A stretch of DNA of 64,000 nt, taken from NCBI GenBank assembly GCA_039815055.1, contig JBCCAA010000006.1, positions 1-64,000 of the forward strand, written 5' to 3'. The notes beneath the pieces are model-generated. The model worked only from the letters and a program-made list of their open reading frames with translations. It did not search any database and had not been told where the DNA came from. This DNA is from UBA5336 sp039815055 (GTDB lineage Bacteria; Pseudomonadota; Alphaproteobacteria; Caulobacterales; Hyphomonadaceae). Positions 1-8,648 of the stretch are shown piece after piece. The translations under genes and the position numbers were made by a program. The first letter of the stretch is position 1; each line of letters begins with the position of its first letter.

Positions 1-288
1 GCCTTCACTGGTAAATACCGCCACCTGTTTGTCTGTGAAGGATGTGACGAGGCGTTCAAGCTCAGCACGGTCGCCCTTGGCCAGTACGGGCGCAACGATC
101 TCAGCGAGTTGCTCGGTCCGCTCTTTTGAGTGCATCCCGGAGCGGATTTCCACAGCGACCACAGAGACCGTCAGAAAGACTGCAGCCATTGTCAACGCGA
201 GTGCGCCTGAGATGAGCGGCAGCGCCTGGCGCAGGCTCACCCGTCCCAAAAAGGAATTTTGTAAGCGTGTTCTGGTCACACCTGCCAT
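1..288 (-). CDS. Membrane-anchored signalling protein, N-terminal part (cut by window edge)
   Basis: An open frame of 96 codons starts at the ATG at 286-288 and runs off the left edge. The N-terminus is short and basic. One strong transmembrane helix follows at about residues 22-46 (rich in L, A, V, F). After it comes a charged, probably periplasmic segment (RSGMHSKERTEQLAEIVAP) that looks like the start of an extracytoplasmic sensor domain. This layout is typical of membrane-bound sensor kinases and GGDEF/EAL proteins, but no output domain is visible. The gene is divergent from hisB. The class of protein is an inference; the membrane topology is read directly. Confidence 0.6.
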   Translation of the reverse strand, partial: MAGVTRTRLQNSFLGRVSLRQALPLISGALALTMAAVFLTVSVVAVEIRSGMHSKERTEQLAEIVAPVLAKGDRAELERLVTSFTDKQVAVFTSEG

Positions 289-394
289 GTCCAAGCTTGA
301 TCTTCCGTCAACAGAACACCAATACGCCACACACATTAAGAATCGCTGATCAGGTGAGATTTGATGTTAACGCGGAAGCAGGCATAACAACGCA

Positions 395-985
395 ATGGCA
401 CGTACAGCAGAGATCAAGCGCTCAACGCGCGAAACAGAGATTGAAGTCCGGCTCGACCTCGATGGCACCGGAAAAAGCGACCTGGAAACCGGGATTGGAT
501 TTTTCGACCACATGCTGGAATCCTTTTCCAAGCATGGCGCGTTCGACCTATACGTCCGCACCAAGGGCGATCTTCACGTGGACATGCACCACACAGTGGA
601 AGACACCGGCATCGTGATTGGCCAGGCCATCAAACAGGCGCTGGGTGACTTCGCTGGTATCACCCGCTTCGGCCATGCCTATATCCCCATGGATGAGACG
701 CTGAGCCGGGCGGCCGTCGATCTGTGCAAACGGCCTTACCTGATCTGGAACGTCGATTTCCAGCGCGACAAGATCGGCGACATGGACACCGAGCTCTTCA
801 AGGAGTTCTTCCACGCTCTGGCGGGAAATGGCGGCATGTGCCTGCACATCGAAAACCTTCACGGCCAGAATTCGCACCACATCATCGAGAGCTGTTTCAA
901 GGCCACCGCAAGAGCCCTGCGCACGGGCGTGACCCCGGACGCACGTCTTTCAGGCGAACCTGCATCGACCAAGGGCGTTCTCTAG
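395..985 (+). CDS. hisB: Imidazoleglycerol-phosphate dehydratase
   Basis: HisB catalyses the dehydration of imidazoleglycerol phosphate in histidine biosynthesis, in the cytoplasm. The 196-aa protein is the monofunctional form, without the phosphatase domain of enterobacterial HisB. It carries both manganese-binding signatures: HHTVEDTGI near residue 68 and HHIIESCFK near residue 165. In many alphaproteobacteria hisB leads a hisBHAFE cluster. Here it stands alone, and hisF-hisE lie about 26 kb away. The Shine-Dalgarno is weak (GGAAG/AGG, 13 or more bases upstream), but the first ATG fits the family N-terminus. Confidence 0.97.
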   Translation: MARTAEIKRSTRETEIEVRLDLDGTGKSDLETGIGFFDHMLESFSKHGAFDLYVRTKGDLHVDMHHTVEDTGIVIGQAIKQALGDFAGITRFGHAYIPMDETLSRAAVDLCKRPYLIWNVDFQRDKIGDMDTELFKEFFHALAGNGGMCLHIENLHGQNSHHIIESCFKATARALRTGVTPDARLSGEPASTKGVL

Positions 986-1074
986 CTCACGCTTGACAGA
1001 GCGTTGATGTACGTGCCGATTGCGCGACTGGCGCCGGGAAGTTCGCGTGCCGGGGGAAAATTGGGAGTACTTGC

Positions 1075-1653
1075 ATGAGACGTATGATGACACTGGCCCT
1101 GTCGGCCATTGGCCTGCCAGGTCTCGCAGCGGCAGACTTGGTGGATGAAGTCCGCGTCGGTGTAATCCAGCACAATATCTGTGTCTCGGACTGTAAAAAT
1201 GCGGACAAGGAGGATGGACCGAACATCCACGGCGAGGTCGTGTTCAACTCACCAGAGTTCCTGTCCATTCTGTTCTCGCCGAAGCCCTATGTCATCGCTT
1301 CGGTCAATGCGGCAGGCAACACCTCATTTGGCGGTGTCGGCCTGAACTGGGACATTGGAATTGCAGACGGTTGGTCGATTGAACCCGGCCTCGGCTACGT
1401 CATCCACGATGGCGAATTGGAAAACCCCTTTGTAAACGGCACGCCGGAATCGATCGCCTTTGGGGAAGAAAATGTTCTGTTGGGATCAGAAGACTTGTTC
1501 CGCACCAGCCTGTCACTGACCCGCGATCTCAATACACAGTGGCGCGCCCAACTCACCTATGAGCATCTCAGCCACGGTCAGATCCTGGGCGATGGCCGCA
1601 ATCAGGGAATGGACAGTATCGGCGTGCGGCTCGGCTACCGTTTCGGCGGTTAG
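1075..1653 (+). CDS. PagL-like lipid A 3-O-deacylase (acyloxyacyl hydrolase family)
   Basis: An exported outer-membrane barrel protein of 192 aa. It has a signal peptide of about 20 residues ending in AAA. The C-terminal part contains YEHLSHGQIL and ends in the beta-strand GVRLGYRF. The His164-x-Ser166 pair matches the catalytic His/Ser spacing of PagL, which removes the 3-O acyl chain of lipid A at the outer membrane. The third catalytic acid is not clear; D180 is nearest to the expected place. A good SD (GGGAG) lies 8 bases before the ATG. Its stop overlaps the stop of the convergent gene at TTAG (1650-1653), so there is no room for a terminator between them. Confidence 0.75.
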   Translation: MRRMMTLALSAIGLPGLAAADLVDEVRVGVIQHNICVSDCKNADKEDGPNIHGEVVFNSPEFLSILFSPKPYVIASVNAAGNTSFGGVGLNWDIGIADGWSIEPGLGYVIHDGELENPFVNGTPESIAFGEENVLLGSEDLFRTSLSLTRDLNTQWRAQLTYEHLSHGQILGDGRNQGMDSIGVRLGYRFGG

Positions 1654-2480
1654 GGAATATAGACGGTGTAAACAAATTCAGCGCCGGCTTCGAAAACGCC
1701 GTCTGAAAGGCTGAAATTGCCGGTATTGTAGCGATAGCGAAAGTCGAGCCGCACCGATTGATCTGTTAAGGTTCCACGGCTAGCGGCGGTGCGCTGGTTG
1801 CCAACGAACACCAGGGTCGGTGTCATAAGCTGCGTAAACTGGCTGTTATTGTTACGCCATCCAGCGTTTGCGCCGCCACTGTTGGGATACTGGGCGGCGC
1901 CGCCAAATACGACGCCATCGTCGCCAGACAGTGTGACCCCGTCCACGAAGAACCGCATCTGGGCCATTTGCGCTGTGGTCGTTGCGCCGACAGGTGTTGC
2001 CACCGTATCGATGCGAAAAGGCACACTGGAGGCCACATAGAAGCTGGACTGAACTTCCATCTGCTGAACCCCGGTTCGGGTGATCCCTCGCAACCCGAAG
2101 GCGCTGAACGCGTCATTGGCGTCCATCACGCGGTCGCCATTGGAGTCCGTTGAAAACGCGTTCGACCCGGTCGCCTGATTGATCGTCATCGGCGAACCTT
2201 GGACGATGCTGCCGTTTGGCCCAGACGTCTCCAGGGTGCCAGTCACCACGGCGGTAACATTTTCTGCGATCTCGTCGGTATCTCCAGAGGTGGCGCCCGT
2301 GCTGCCTGTTCCGGTGTCGACAATGAAATCGGCCGCCAGGGGCGCGCCGGTGGTGGGGTCTGCAGACCAGACCACGACAACGCCGTTCACTTTGAAATGC
2401 GCGTTGTCGGAGATGTTTGCGTCGCCAACCGGCTGAAACACCATCGTCAGAACACCGCATAAGATCACGCGCCACTGCAT
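1650..2480 (-). CDS. Exported protein of unknown function, paralog of the gene at 2490-3335
   Basis: I do not recognise a named family. The 276-aa protein has an N-terminal signal-like segment of about 20 residues and no further membrane helix. Its core begins with FKVNGVVVVWSADP and DTGTGSTGATSGD. A calcium-loop-like motif of dockerin/EF-hand type (DSNGDRVMDANDAF) sits near residue 115, and the protein ends in YTVYIP. It is closely similar along its whole length to the upstream gene, with the same motifs in the same order, so the pair is a tandem duplication. Only 9 bases separate the two, so they are probably co-transcribed from the region at 3336-3494. A surface or secreted calcium-binding protein is an inference. 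Confidence 0.7.
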   Translation of the reverse strand: MQWRVILCGVLTMVFQPVGDANISDNAHFKVNGVVVVWSADPTTGAPLAADFIVDTGTGSTGATSGDTDEIAENVTAVVTGTLETSGPNGSIVQGSPMTINQATGSNAFSTDSNGDRVMDANDAFSAFGLRGITRTGVQQMEVQSSFYVASSVPFRIDTVATPVGATTTAQMAQMRFFVDGVTLSGDDGVVFGGAAQYPNSGGANAGWRNNNSQFTQLMTPTLVFVGNQRTAASRGTLTDQSVRLDFRYRYNTGNFSLSDGVFEAGAEFVYTVYIP

Positions 2481-2489
2481 TTTGGGCCT

Positions 2490-3335
2490 TCAGGGGATGT
2501 AGACGGTGTAGATGATCTCGGCTTCGGCTTCGAACGCGCCGTCGGCCAGGTCGATGTTTCCGCTGTTGTATCGGTATCTCATATCAAACCGAACCGACTG
2601 GTCGGCGAGCGATCCCCGGCTGGCCGCTGTGCGCTGGTTGCCCCGGAAGATATTGCGCGGGGTTAGCATCTGGGAAAACCGGCGGCCGTTGAGACGTCGC
2701 CCGGACGTTGGCCCGCCCGAATTGGGAAGCTGGGCAGCGCTGCCAAAGGCGATGCCGTCATCACCTGAAACCGTCACCTGGTCGAGATAGGCCCGCATGC
2801 GGTTCATCTGGTCGGCGGTCGTGGCACCGATGGGTGTGGCAAGCGAGTCGATGCGAAACGGCACGCTGGAGGCGACATAGAAGCTGGAGTAAATCTCCAT
2901 GCGCCGCGTGTTCACATCCGTATTGCCCCTCAACTGGAACGCATCGAAACCATCATCGGCGTCCATGACGCCATCGCCATTTGTGTCGGTGTTAAAGTTT
3001 CCGGTGCCCAGTGGACGTTGAATGATCAATGGAGAGCCTTGGCGATTGGCAACGTTCTCATCAGCCGGTTCAAGTGATCCCGTCACAACCGTCAGAAGGT
3101 CGTCGGCAATAAGGTCTATATCGCCAGATGTTGCAGCCGTGCTGCCTGTGCCGGTGTCGATGATGAAATCAGCAACGATGGTCTCGCCCGAATTTGGATC
3201 AGCAGCCCACACCACGACAACGCCATCAACTTTGAATCTCGCAGAATCGATTATGTCTGCATGCGCTTCGGGGGCCGCCACGAGGCATAGCATGGCAATT
3301 GCCAGGAATAGATCTGCCAGTCTCGGCTTGAGCAT
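2490..3335 (-). CDS. Exported protein of unknown function, first of a tandem paralogous pair
   Basis: A 281-aa protein with a clear signal peptide (LADLFLAIAMLCLVAAPEAHA, cleavage after AHA). The mature part shares FKVDGVVVVWAADP, DTGTGSTAATSGD, SSFYVASSVPFRID, GNQRTAASRGSL and the terminal YTVYIP with the downstream paralog. The calcium-loop-like motif here is the more canonical one (DTNGDGVMDADDGF). All residues between the shared blocks are colinear, which points to a gene duplication rather than domain shuffling. It is the first gene of its unit and divergent from purA across 159 bases. Function is unknown; export is well supported. Confidence 0.75.
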   Translation of the reverse strand: MLKPRLADLFLAIAMLCLVAAPEAHADIIDSARFKVDGVVVVWAADPNSGETIVADFIIDTGTGSTAATSGDIDLIADDLLTVVTGSLEPADENVANRQGSPLIIQRPLGTGNFNTDTNGDGVMDADDGFDAFQLRGNTDVNTRRMEIYSSFYVASSVPFRIDSLATPIGATTADQMNRMRAYLDQVTVSGDDGIAFGSAAQLPNSGGPTSGRRLNGRRFSQMLTPRNIFRGNQRTAASRGSLADQSVRFDMRYRYNSGNIDLADGAFEAEAEIIYTVYIP

Positions 3336-3494
3336 TGAGGGCCCCTCTCAGCCCGTCCATATGTCATAGAGCTGCCAAGATTACGTGTGTATGCGGAATA
3401 CAATTGCCGACAGCGTGTTAACCCTGTTGCGAGACTTGCCAGAGCGCCGCGAACATGCGTCTTTGCGCGCCTCCACTAAGTAAGGATTTCCGAC

Positions 3495-4790
3495 ATGGCA
3501 GGTGTGGTGGTCGTCGGCGCCCAATGGGGCGATGAGGGCAAGGGCAAGATCGTGGACTGGCTGTCCCATCGGGCCGATGTGATTGTGCGGTTCCAAGGCG
3601 GGCACAATGCCGGCCATACGCTGGTGATTGGCGACAAGACCTTCAAATTGCACCTGCTTCCGTCCGGTGTGGTGCGGGGTGGAAAACTGTCCGTGATCGG
3701 CAATGGTGTCGTCGTCGACCCTTGGCAGCTGCTCAAGGAGCTCGACGGTATGGCCGCTGAAGGGGTGCACCTTGGCCCTGACGACCTGATTGTTGCTGAC
3801 AATGCGTGCCTGATCCTGCCCTGGCACCGCGATCTGGATGCCGCGCGCGAAGGCGCCCTCGGGGATGCAAAGATCGGGACCACCAAGCGCGGTATCGGGC
3901 CGGCTTATGAAGACCGGGTGGGCCGGCGCGCCATTCGCGTTGCAGATCTCGCAGACCCCGCCGCGCTGGACCTGAAGATCGAGCGGCTTCTGGCCCACCA
4001 TCGCGCGCTGCGTGCGGGTCTTGGTCTTGAAGAGCCCGATGGCGATGAGCTGAAAGCCCTGTTGCTGGAGATCGCCCCCAAAGTGCTACCGTTTGCCCAG
4101 CCAGTCTGGAAAAAGCTTGCTGACAGCGTCCATCTGCGTCGTCGGATCCTGTTTGAAGGCGCTCAGGGCGTGATGCTGGATGTGGATCACGGCACTTATC
4201 CGTTTGTCACCTCGTCGAACGTAGTGGCTGGCGCTGCGGCCGCTGGCTCGGGCGTTGGCCCGAACGCCGTGACCTATGTGCTCGGCCTCGCCAAGGCCTA
4301 TACGACTCGCGTCGGCGCCGGGCCCTTCCCTACCGAACAAGACAATGACATAGGCCAGCTACTCGGCGAACGTGGCCATGAATTTGGCACCACCACCGGG
4401 CGGGCACGACGCTGCGGCTGGTTCGATGCGGTGATGGTGCGCCAGGCCTGCGCCACATCCGGCGTCACTGGATTGGCATTGACCAAGCTCGACGTGCTCG
4501 ATGGCATGGAAGAGATCAAAGTGTGCATAGGCTATCGCCTGGGTGATACAGTGCTCGATCACTATCCCGCTGGCATGACGGATCAGGCTGCGGTTGAGCC
4601 CATCTATGAGAGCCTGCCAGGCTGGAGCCAATCGACCCGCGGCGCGCGCGAATGGAGCCAGCTGCCAGCAGAAGCGATCAAGTATGTCCGACGCCTGGAA
4701 GAGCTTGTGCGCTGCCCAATCGGTCTGGTCTCAACCTCACCAGAGCGAGAAGACGTCATCCTGGTGCGCGACCCGTTCGCTGAGGCCTAG
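3495..4790 (+). CDS. purA: Adenylosuccinate synthetase
   Basis: PurA joins IMP and aspartate, driven by GTP, in the first committed step of AMP synthesis. The protein is 431 aa, normal for the family. It begins with the GTP-binding signature VGAQWGDEGKGKIVDW and also shows GGHNAGHT, the catalytic KRGIGPAYEDR segment, and EGAQGVMLDVDHGTYPFVTSSN. An SD (AAGGA) lies 9 bases upstream of the ATG. The gene is monocistronic by layout, divergent from the exported paralogs. It converges on an SDR gene with only 2 bases between stop codons. Confidence 0.98.
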   Translation: MAGVVVVGAQWGDEGKGKIVDWLSHRADVIVRFQGGHNAGHTLVIGDKTFKLHLLPSGVVRGGKLSVIGNGVVVDPWQLLKELDGMAAEGVHLGPDDLIVADNACLILPWHRDLDAAREGALGDAKIGTTKRGIGPAYEDRVGRRAIRVADLADPAALDLKIERLLAHHRALRAGLGLEEPDGDELKALLLEIAPKVLPFAQPVWKKLADSVHLRRRILFEGAQGVMLDVDHGTYPFVTSSNVVAGAAAAGSGVGPNAVTYVLGLAKAYTTRVGAGPFPTEQDNDIGQLLGERGHEFGTTTGRARRCGWFDAVMVRQACATSGVTGLALTKLDVLDGMEEIKVCIGYRLGDTVLDHYPAGMTDQAAVEPIYESLPGWSQSTRGAREWSQLPAEAIKYVRRLEELVRCPIGLVSTSPEREDVILVRDPFAEA

Positions 4791-4792
4791 GC

Positions 4793-5464
4793 TCACCAAG
4801 GCAGTGCCTCACCCCGGAAATCCATGAAGCGCAGCTCTTTTGCTGGAGCGGCGCCAAGGATAGCGTCAGCCAGGCCTTTGGCACTTTCATCTGGCAGGGT
4901 CGGCGCGTGCCCGCCACCCATGTCCGTGCGGACATGTCCGGGATGGAGCGTCAACACGGTGATGCCATCTTCTGCAACGGTCTTGGCGGCAGCGCGCAGC
5001 GCCATGTTCAGGGCCGCCTTTGAGGTTCGGTAGGATAGCCCCCAGCCCGCATCACTGCTCTCGATTGAGCCGAGGCGGCTGGTGATAGCAGCCATCATCT
5101 TTGCGTCGCTGGCCGCGACATTGGCGGTCAGCGCTTCCAGCGTGCGGATTGGACCAATGGTGTTGACCTCCAGAATATCGCGAAAGGCATCATAATCGAG
5201 CTCGCCAAAGGTACCCGTTGCGCCAATGCCTGCATTAGCGATGGCATAGTCGATGGGCCGGCCATCCAGCGCCGCGACCAAGTTTGCGGTGCTTTCAGCG
5301 CTCGTTACCTCAAGCGGCAAAACATCCGCGCCTGTGGCGTTTAACTCCGTGGCTCCGGCAATGTCTCGGGCTGTGGCGATGACCTCATGGCCACGCGACT
5401 TGAATTCCTGAACAAGCGCGAGGCCAATCCCGCGATTGGCACCGGTGATAAGCGTGGTTGGCAT
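4793..5464 (-). CDS. Short-chain dehydrogenase/reductase
   Basis: An SDR-family oxidoreductase of 223 aa, cytoplasmic, NAD(P)-dependent by family. The cofactor motif TGANRGIGLA is at residues 7-16, with NAG in IANAGIGATG and the active-site Tyr-x3-Lys as YRTSK near residue 150. The relatives are SDRs of the C-signal (CsgA-like) type, but the substrate cannot be read from the sequence. It follows the nitrilase gene with a 3-base gap, so rpoH, the nitrilase and this gene probably share a transcript. Confidence 0.85.
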   Translation of the reverse strand: MPTTLITGANRGIGLALVQEFKSRGHEVIATARDIAGATELNATGADVLPLEVTSAESTANLVAALDGRPIDYAIANAGIGATGTFGELDYDAFRDILEVNTIGPIRTLEALTANVAASDAKMMAAITSRLGSIESSDAGWGLSYRTSKAALNMALRAAAKTVAEDGITVLTLHPGHVRTDMGGGHAPTLPDESAKGLADAILGAAPAKELRFMDFRGEALPW

Positions 5465-5467
5465 GCT

Positions 5468-6463
5468 TTATTCCTTGTTGGTGTCGAGCGTAGAGATGGT
5501 CGCGCGGCGGCGGCGGTCAATTTCGAGATGAAGCACATCGGGCCGGGAATAATGCCCGGAGATATCGAGGCTGTGGCGTGCTCGGCGAACGGCGCTAGCG
5601 TCCAGGTCAGCTATAATCAGCGCTTCGCGGTCAACCACAGGCTCGACGGTCCAGGATCCATCGGGCGCTGCGATACAGCTGCCGCCATTGGCCATGACCC
5701 CGGCGTCGCGCAGTGCTTCGATACCGGGCAATTCAAGCGCCGGGGGCACATTCGCCATGAGACCGGAGACCGAGAGCACAAAGGATCGGCCCTCTCTTGC
5801 GATCATGGAGGTCAGGTCGCGCGTGTTGTGTTCACCGCCGGGCCACACTGCGACATGGAGCGTTTCGCCCATGCCGTGCAGCGCGGCACGCGCCAACGGC
5901 AACCAGTTCTCCCAGCAATTCAATCCTCCGACACGGAACGCATCCAAATCGTGACACCGCAGGCCATGACCATCGCCCATGCCCCAGACCAGGCGCTCTT
6001 CATAGGTCGGCTGGAGTTTGCGATGCGTAGACTGAACAACGCCGCTGGCATCAATGTAAACGAGGCTACAATAGAGCGTAGTTCCCGAACGATCCGGCGC
6101 ACGCTCCATGATGCCCAGATAAACCGCACAACCAGCCGCCTTTGCCGCCGCCTGCACTAGCGCCAGATCACCGCGTTCGATCACCACACCTTCGCGCAGG
6201 TAGTGGTCGTACCAGGTCTGCTGTACGGTGCTCTCGAACTTGGCGCCGTCTGTGCGTTCGACCCAGAACGGGTACCCCGGCACCAGGGCTTCACCGAAAA
6301 CACAAAGGCCAGCGCCAAGGGCGCCGGCCTTCGATACTGTTTCAGAGACTTTTTCAAGAGTCGCAGCTCGATCGAGCCAAACCGGCTCAATCTGGGCCAA
6401 CGCCACGGTAAAGTGATCGCCGGTCTGAACGCTCGAGCCAGATTCAGCGCGGACAATATCCAT
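5468..6463 (-). CDS. Nitrilase / carbon-nitrogen hydrolase
   Basis: A 331-aa enzyme of the nitrilase superfamily, which hydrolyses nitriles or amides through a cysteine. The Glu-Lys-Cys triad is visible: Glu58 in FGEALVPGYP, Lys in HRKLQPTYEERLVWG (around 148) and Cys in GGLNCWENWLP (around 183). The C-W-E-N context and the length match true nitrilases better than amidases. The natural substrate is not inferable. Its ATG overlaps the stop of rpoH (TGATG), so translation is probably coupled to the heat-shock sigma factor gene upstream, which is an unusual partner. Confidence 0.88.
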   Translation of the reverse strand: MDIVRAESGSSVQTGDHFTVALAQIEPVWLDRAATLEKVSETVSKAGALGAGLCVFGEALVPGYPFWVERTDGAKFESTVQQTWYDHYLREGVVIERGDLALVQAAAKAAGCAVYLGIMERAPDRSGTTLYCSLVYIDASGVVQSTHRKLQPTYEERLVWGMGDGHGLRCHDLDAFRVGGLNCWENWLPLARAALHGMGETLHVAVWPGGEHNTRDLTSMIAREGRSFVLSVSGLMANVPPALELPGIEALRDAGVMANGGSCIAAPDGSWTVEPVVDREALIIADLDASAVRRARHSLDISGHYSRPDVLHLEIDRRRRATISTLDTNKE

Positions 6464-7362
6464 CAGCTACCGACAGGCAGGCCCTGCTCCTTGGCCATTT
6501 TCTGCATGGCTTTCTGGAGCTTTTCAAAGGCGCGAACCTCGATCTGGCGAATTCGCTCGCGAGACACATTGTAAACCTGGGACAGCTCTTCCAGCGTCTT
6601 CGGCTCATCAGACAAGCGTCGCTCGGTCAGAATGTGTTTCTCACGCTCGTTCAAATCAGCCATGGCCGACGTGAGAAGGTCCATCCGCGCATTGAATTCC
6701 TGCTTCTGGGCGAACTCATGGGCCTGGTTTGGCTCGTCGTCTGACAGCCAATCCTGCCACTCCATGTCGCCATCCTGGCCCATGGGCACGTTGAGGCTGG
6801 CATCAGATGCACTCATCCGGCCATTCATGGAGATGACGTCTTTCTCCGCCACGTTCAAACGCGTTGCGATTTCGGTAACCTGATCCGGCTTGAGATCACC
6901 TTCTTCCAAAGCGGCAATCTCACCTTTGATTCGGCGAAGATTGAAAAACAGCTTCTTCTGGGCCGCCGTGGTGCCGAGCTTTACAAGGCTCCAGCTGCGC
7001 AGGATGTATTCCTGAATCGCAGCACGAATCCACCACATGGCATATGTGGCCAGCCGGAATCCCTTGTCAGGGTCAAACTTCTTGACCGATTGCATGAGGC
7101 CAACATTGCCCTCGGAGATCACTTCCGCCATGGGCAGACCATAGCCGCGATAGCCCATCGCAATCTTGGCCACGAGACGCAGGTGGGATGTGACCATTTT
7201 CTCGGCGGCGCCAGAGTCCTCGTCTTCCTGCCAGCGCTTGGCCAGCATGAACTCCTCGCCCTTTTCGAGCATAGGGAACTTGCGAATTTCGCTTAGGTAC
7301 CGGCTGAGGCCCTGCTCAGGGCTGAGAGCCATGGCGCGGCTTGATGTATTTCCTGTTGCCAT
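6463..7362 (-). CDS. rpoH: RNA polymerase sigma-32 (heat-shock) factor
   Basis: RpoH directs RNA polymerase to heat-shock promoters. The 299-aa protein has region 2 (GNVGLMQSVKKFDPDKGF, then YAMWWIRAAIQEYI). The diagnostic RpoH box (QKKLFFNLRR) follows near residue 135. The region-4 helix-turn-helix (LEELSQVYNVSRERIRQIE) lies near the C-terminus. A strong AGGAGG lies about 9 bases upstream of the ATG. A possible EcfG-type promoter precedes it at 7391-7415. Its stop overlaps the start of the nitrilase gene. Confidence 0.97.
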   Translation of the reverse strand: MATGNTSSRAMALSPEQGLSRYLSEIRKFPMLEKGEEFMLAKRWQEDEDSGAAEKMVTSHLRLVAKIAMGYRGYGLPMAEVISEGNVGLMQSVKKFDPDKGFRLATYAMWWIRAAIQEYILRSWSLVKLGTTAAQKKLFFNLRRIKGEIAALEEGDLKPDQVTEIATRLNVAEKDVISMNGRMSASDASLNVPMGQDGDMEWQDWLSDDEPNQAHEFAQKQEFNARMDLLTSAMADLNEREKHILTERRLSDEPKTLEELSQVYNVSRERIRQIEVRAFEKLQKAMQKMAKEQGLPVGS

Positions 7363-7390
7363 AGGTGCGTCCTCCTACACTGGTGGTTCC

Positions 7391-7415
7391 AACCTGCAAC
7401 AGCAGCATTGGTTCC
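7391..7415 (-). promoter_or_regulatory. Candidate EcfG-type general stress promoter of rpoH
   Basis: Read on the minus strand, GGAAC is followed after 16 bases by GGTT. The alphaproteobacterial EcfG consensus is GGAAC-N16/17-CGTT, so one base differs. A start about 7 bases downstream would give a leader of roughly 20 bases holding the AGGAGG site of rpoH. EcfG/RpoE2 control of an rpoH gene is known in Sinorhizobium. The assignment here rests on motif and position only. Confidence 0.45.
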
Positions 7416-7542
7416 TCTGGCATCCTTAGGATGAGTGTGTAGCCCCGCATGGCGGCAGCTGCCCATCCCCGTTTTGCGCATAATGGTTATCGCGCACGCC
7501 CATATATGGTCACAATAGAGCGGCGAAAAAGAGGCGGAGGGC

Positions 7543-8535
7543 CTATTTTGCGAGATCACCCATGCCCGCCGATTTCAGGAAACCGGCCAGTCCATCGACC
7601 TTTTTCAGCTTTCCCATGGCCTTTTTCACCGACTTATAGGCCTTGGCAGCGTATTTTTGCGTGTCTTGGGAGAACTCGGCACGGCCAATCTTGACGCTCA
7701 GTTTCTTCCGTCGCTTGGAGGCATTTTCGGAATTGACCGAAGCCCAGGCAAACCAGGTCTTGGCCACTTCATCCTTGAACAATGGCAAAAGGGTCGGTTC
7801 CAGCTCGCTGAGCGGCTTGAACGGTCCACCCGCTTTTGGCGCCGACATGAACTCGCACCACTCCGTGACAAAAGGCGCCCGGTCGCGCAGCCATTCGCCC
7901 GGTGTCGGGTCAGTTAGCATCTGAGCATATTGCGCCGCCAGGGCAAAATCTGCCGCGCTAGGGCGGCCACCAAAAATGCACAGATTGTCAGACAGGTGAG
8001 TGTTCAACAGCTCCGCGCCGCGCTGGAACGAGGTCTTGAGGATCTCACTGTTTGTTCCACCAGCACCCACAAGCGGCAGCCGACCGGCCATCCGGTCAGC
8101 GATCTTGCCCGCTTCTTCTTCGCGTGATGCAGGCAGGTTGCCAGCGAAGAGTTGCGACAGCAGACGTTGCGAGGCCGCCTCCTTGTCCGGTGAGTTCGCC
8201 CAGCGGGCATCAAACATCACCTTGTTCAGCCACTCATCGGCATAGTCTTCAAGGATCAGCGCCAGCGCTGCACAGGCCGGGTCTTCCGGAACCGATGACG
8301 GTTCAGGGTGTGCCTGTTCCAGGGTGGCCAACATGGCGGTGGAATCCTGACTCGCCACGGTTTCCGGTGAAATCAGAAGCGGCACTGTCGGGACAGTTGC
8401 CAGCGCCTGGAAATCGGCCTCGGTCTTCACCGAACGGGGCACATAGTCAAAGGGCACGCCCTTGTAAGTCAGGGCCGCGCGGACCTTCTGGCTGTATGGC
8501 GAGGTGTCGGCGCCGAAGAGGCGGTAATTATGCAT
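7543..8535 (-). CDS. Glutathione S-transferase family protein
   Basis: A GST-fold protein, 330 aa from the preferred start. The thioredoxin-like N-terminal domain shows YSQKVRAALTYKGVPFDYV with an SPYSQKV active-site region, VPTVPLLI (the cis-Pro motif), and QDSTAMLATLE (glutathione-binding S/T). An all-helical C-terminal domain follows. A basic C-terminal tail (KSVKKAMGKLKKVDG) is unusual. The frame extends upstream to 8577, but homology begins at MHNYRLFGA, so the ATG at 8533-8535 is preferred; AGGA lies 11 bases before it. The substrate is unknown. Confidence 0.82.
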   Translation of the reverse strand: MHNYRLFGADTSPYSQKVRAALTYKGVPFDYVPRSVKTEADFQALATVPTVPLLISPETVASQDSTAMLATLEQAHPEPSSVPEDPACAALALILEDYADEWLNKVMFDARWANSPDKEAASQRLLSQLFAGNLPASREEEAGKIADRMAGRLPLVGAGGTNSEILKTSFQRGAELLNTHLSDNLCIFGGRPSAADFALAAQYAQMLTDPTPGEWLRDRAPFVTEWCEFMSAPKAGGPFKPLSELEPTLLPLFKDEVAKTWFAWASVNSENASKRRKKLSVKIGRAEFSQDTQKYAAKAYKSVKKAMGKLKKVDGLAGFLKSAGMGDLAK

Positions 8536-8648
8536 AACGGGACGTGTCCTGAGTGTGTAAACCGTGTGGATAAGCAAGGCGGGGGGCCAAGCGCAAGCTG
8601 AAAGCTGCGGCGGATTCGGCGGGCGCGCCAGTGAGTCCGCCTTTTCTG

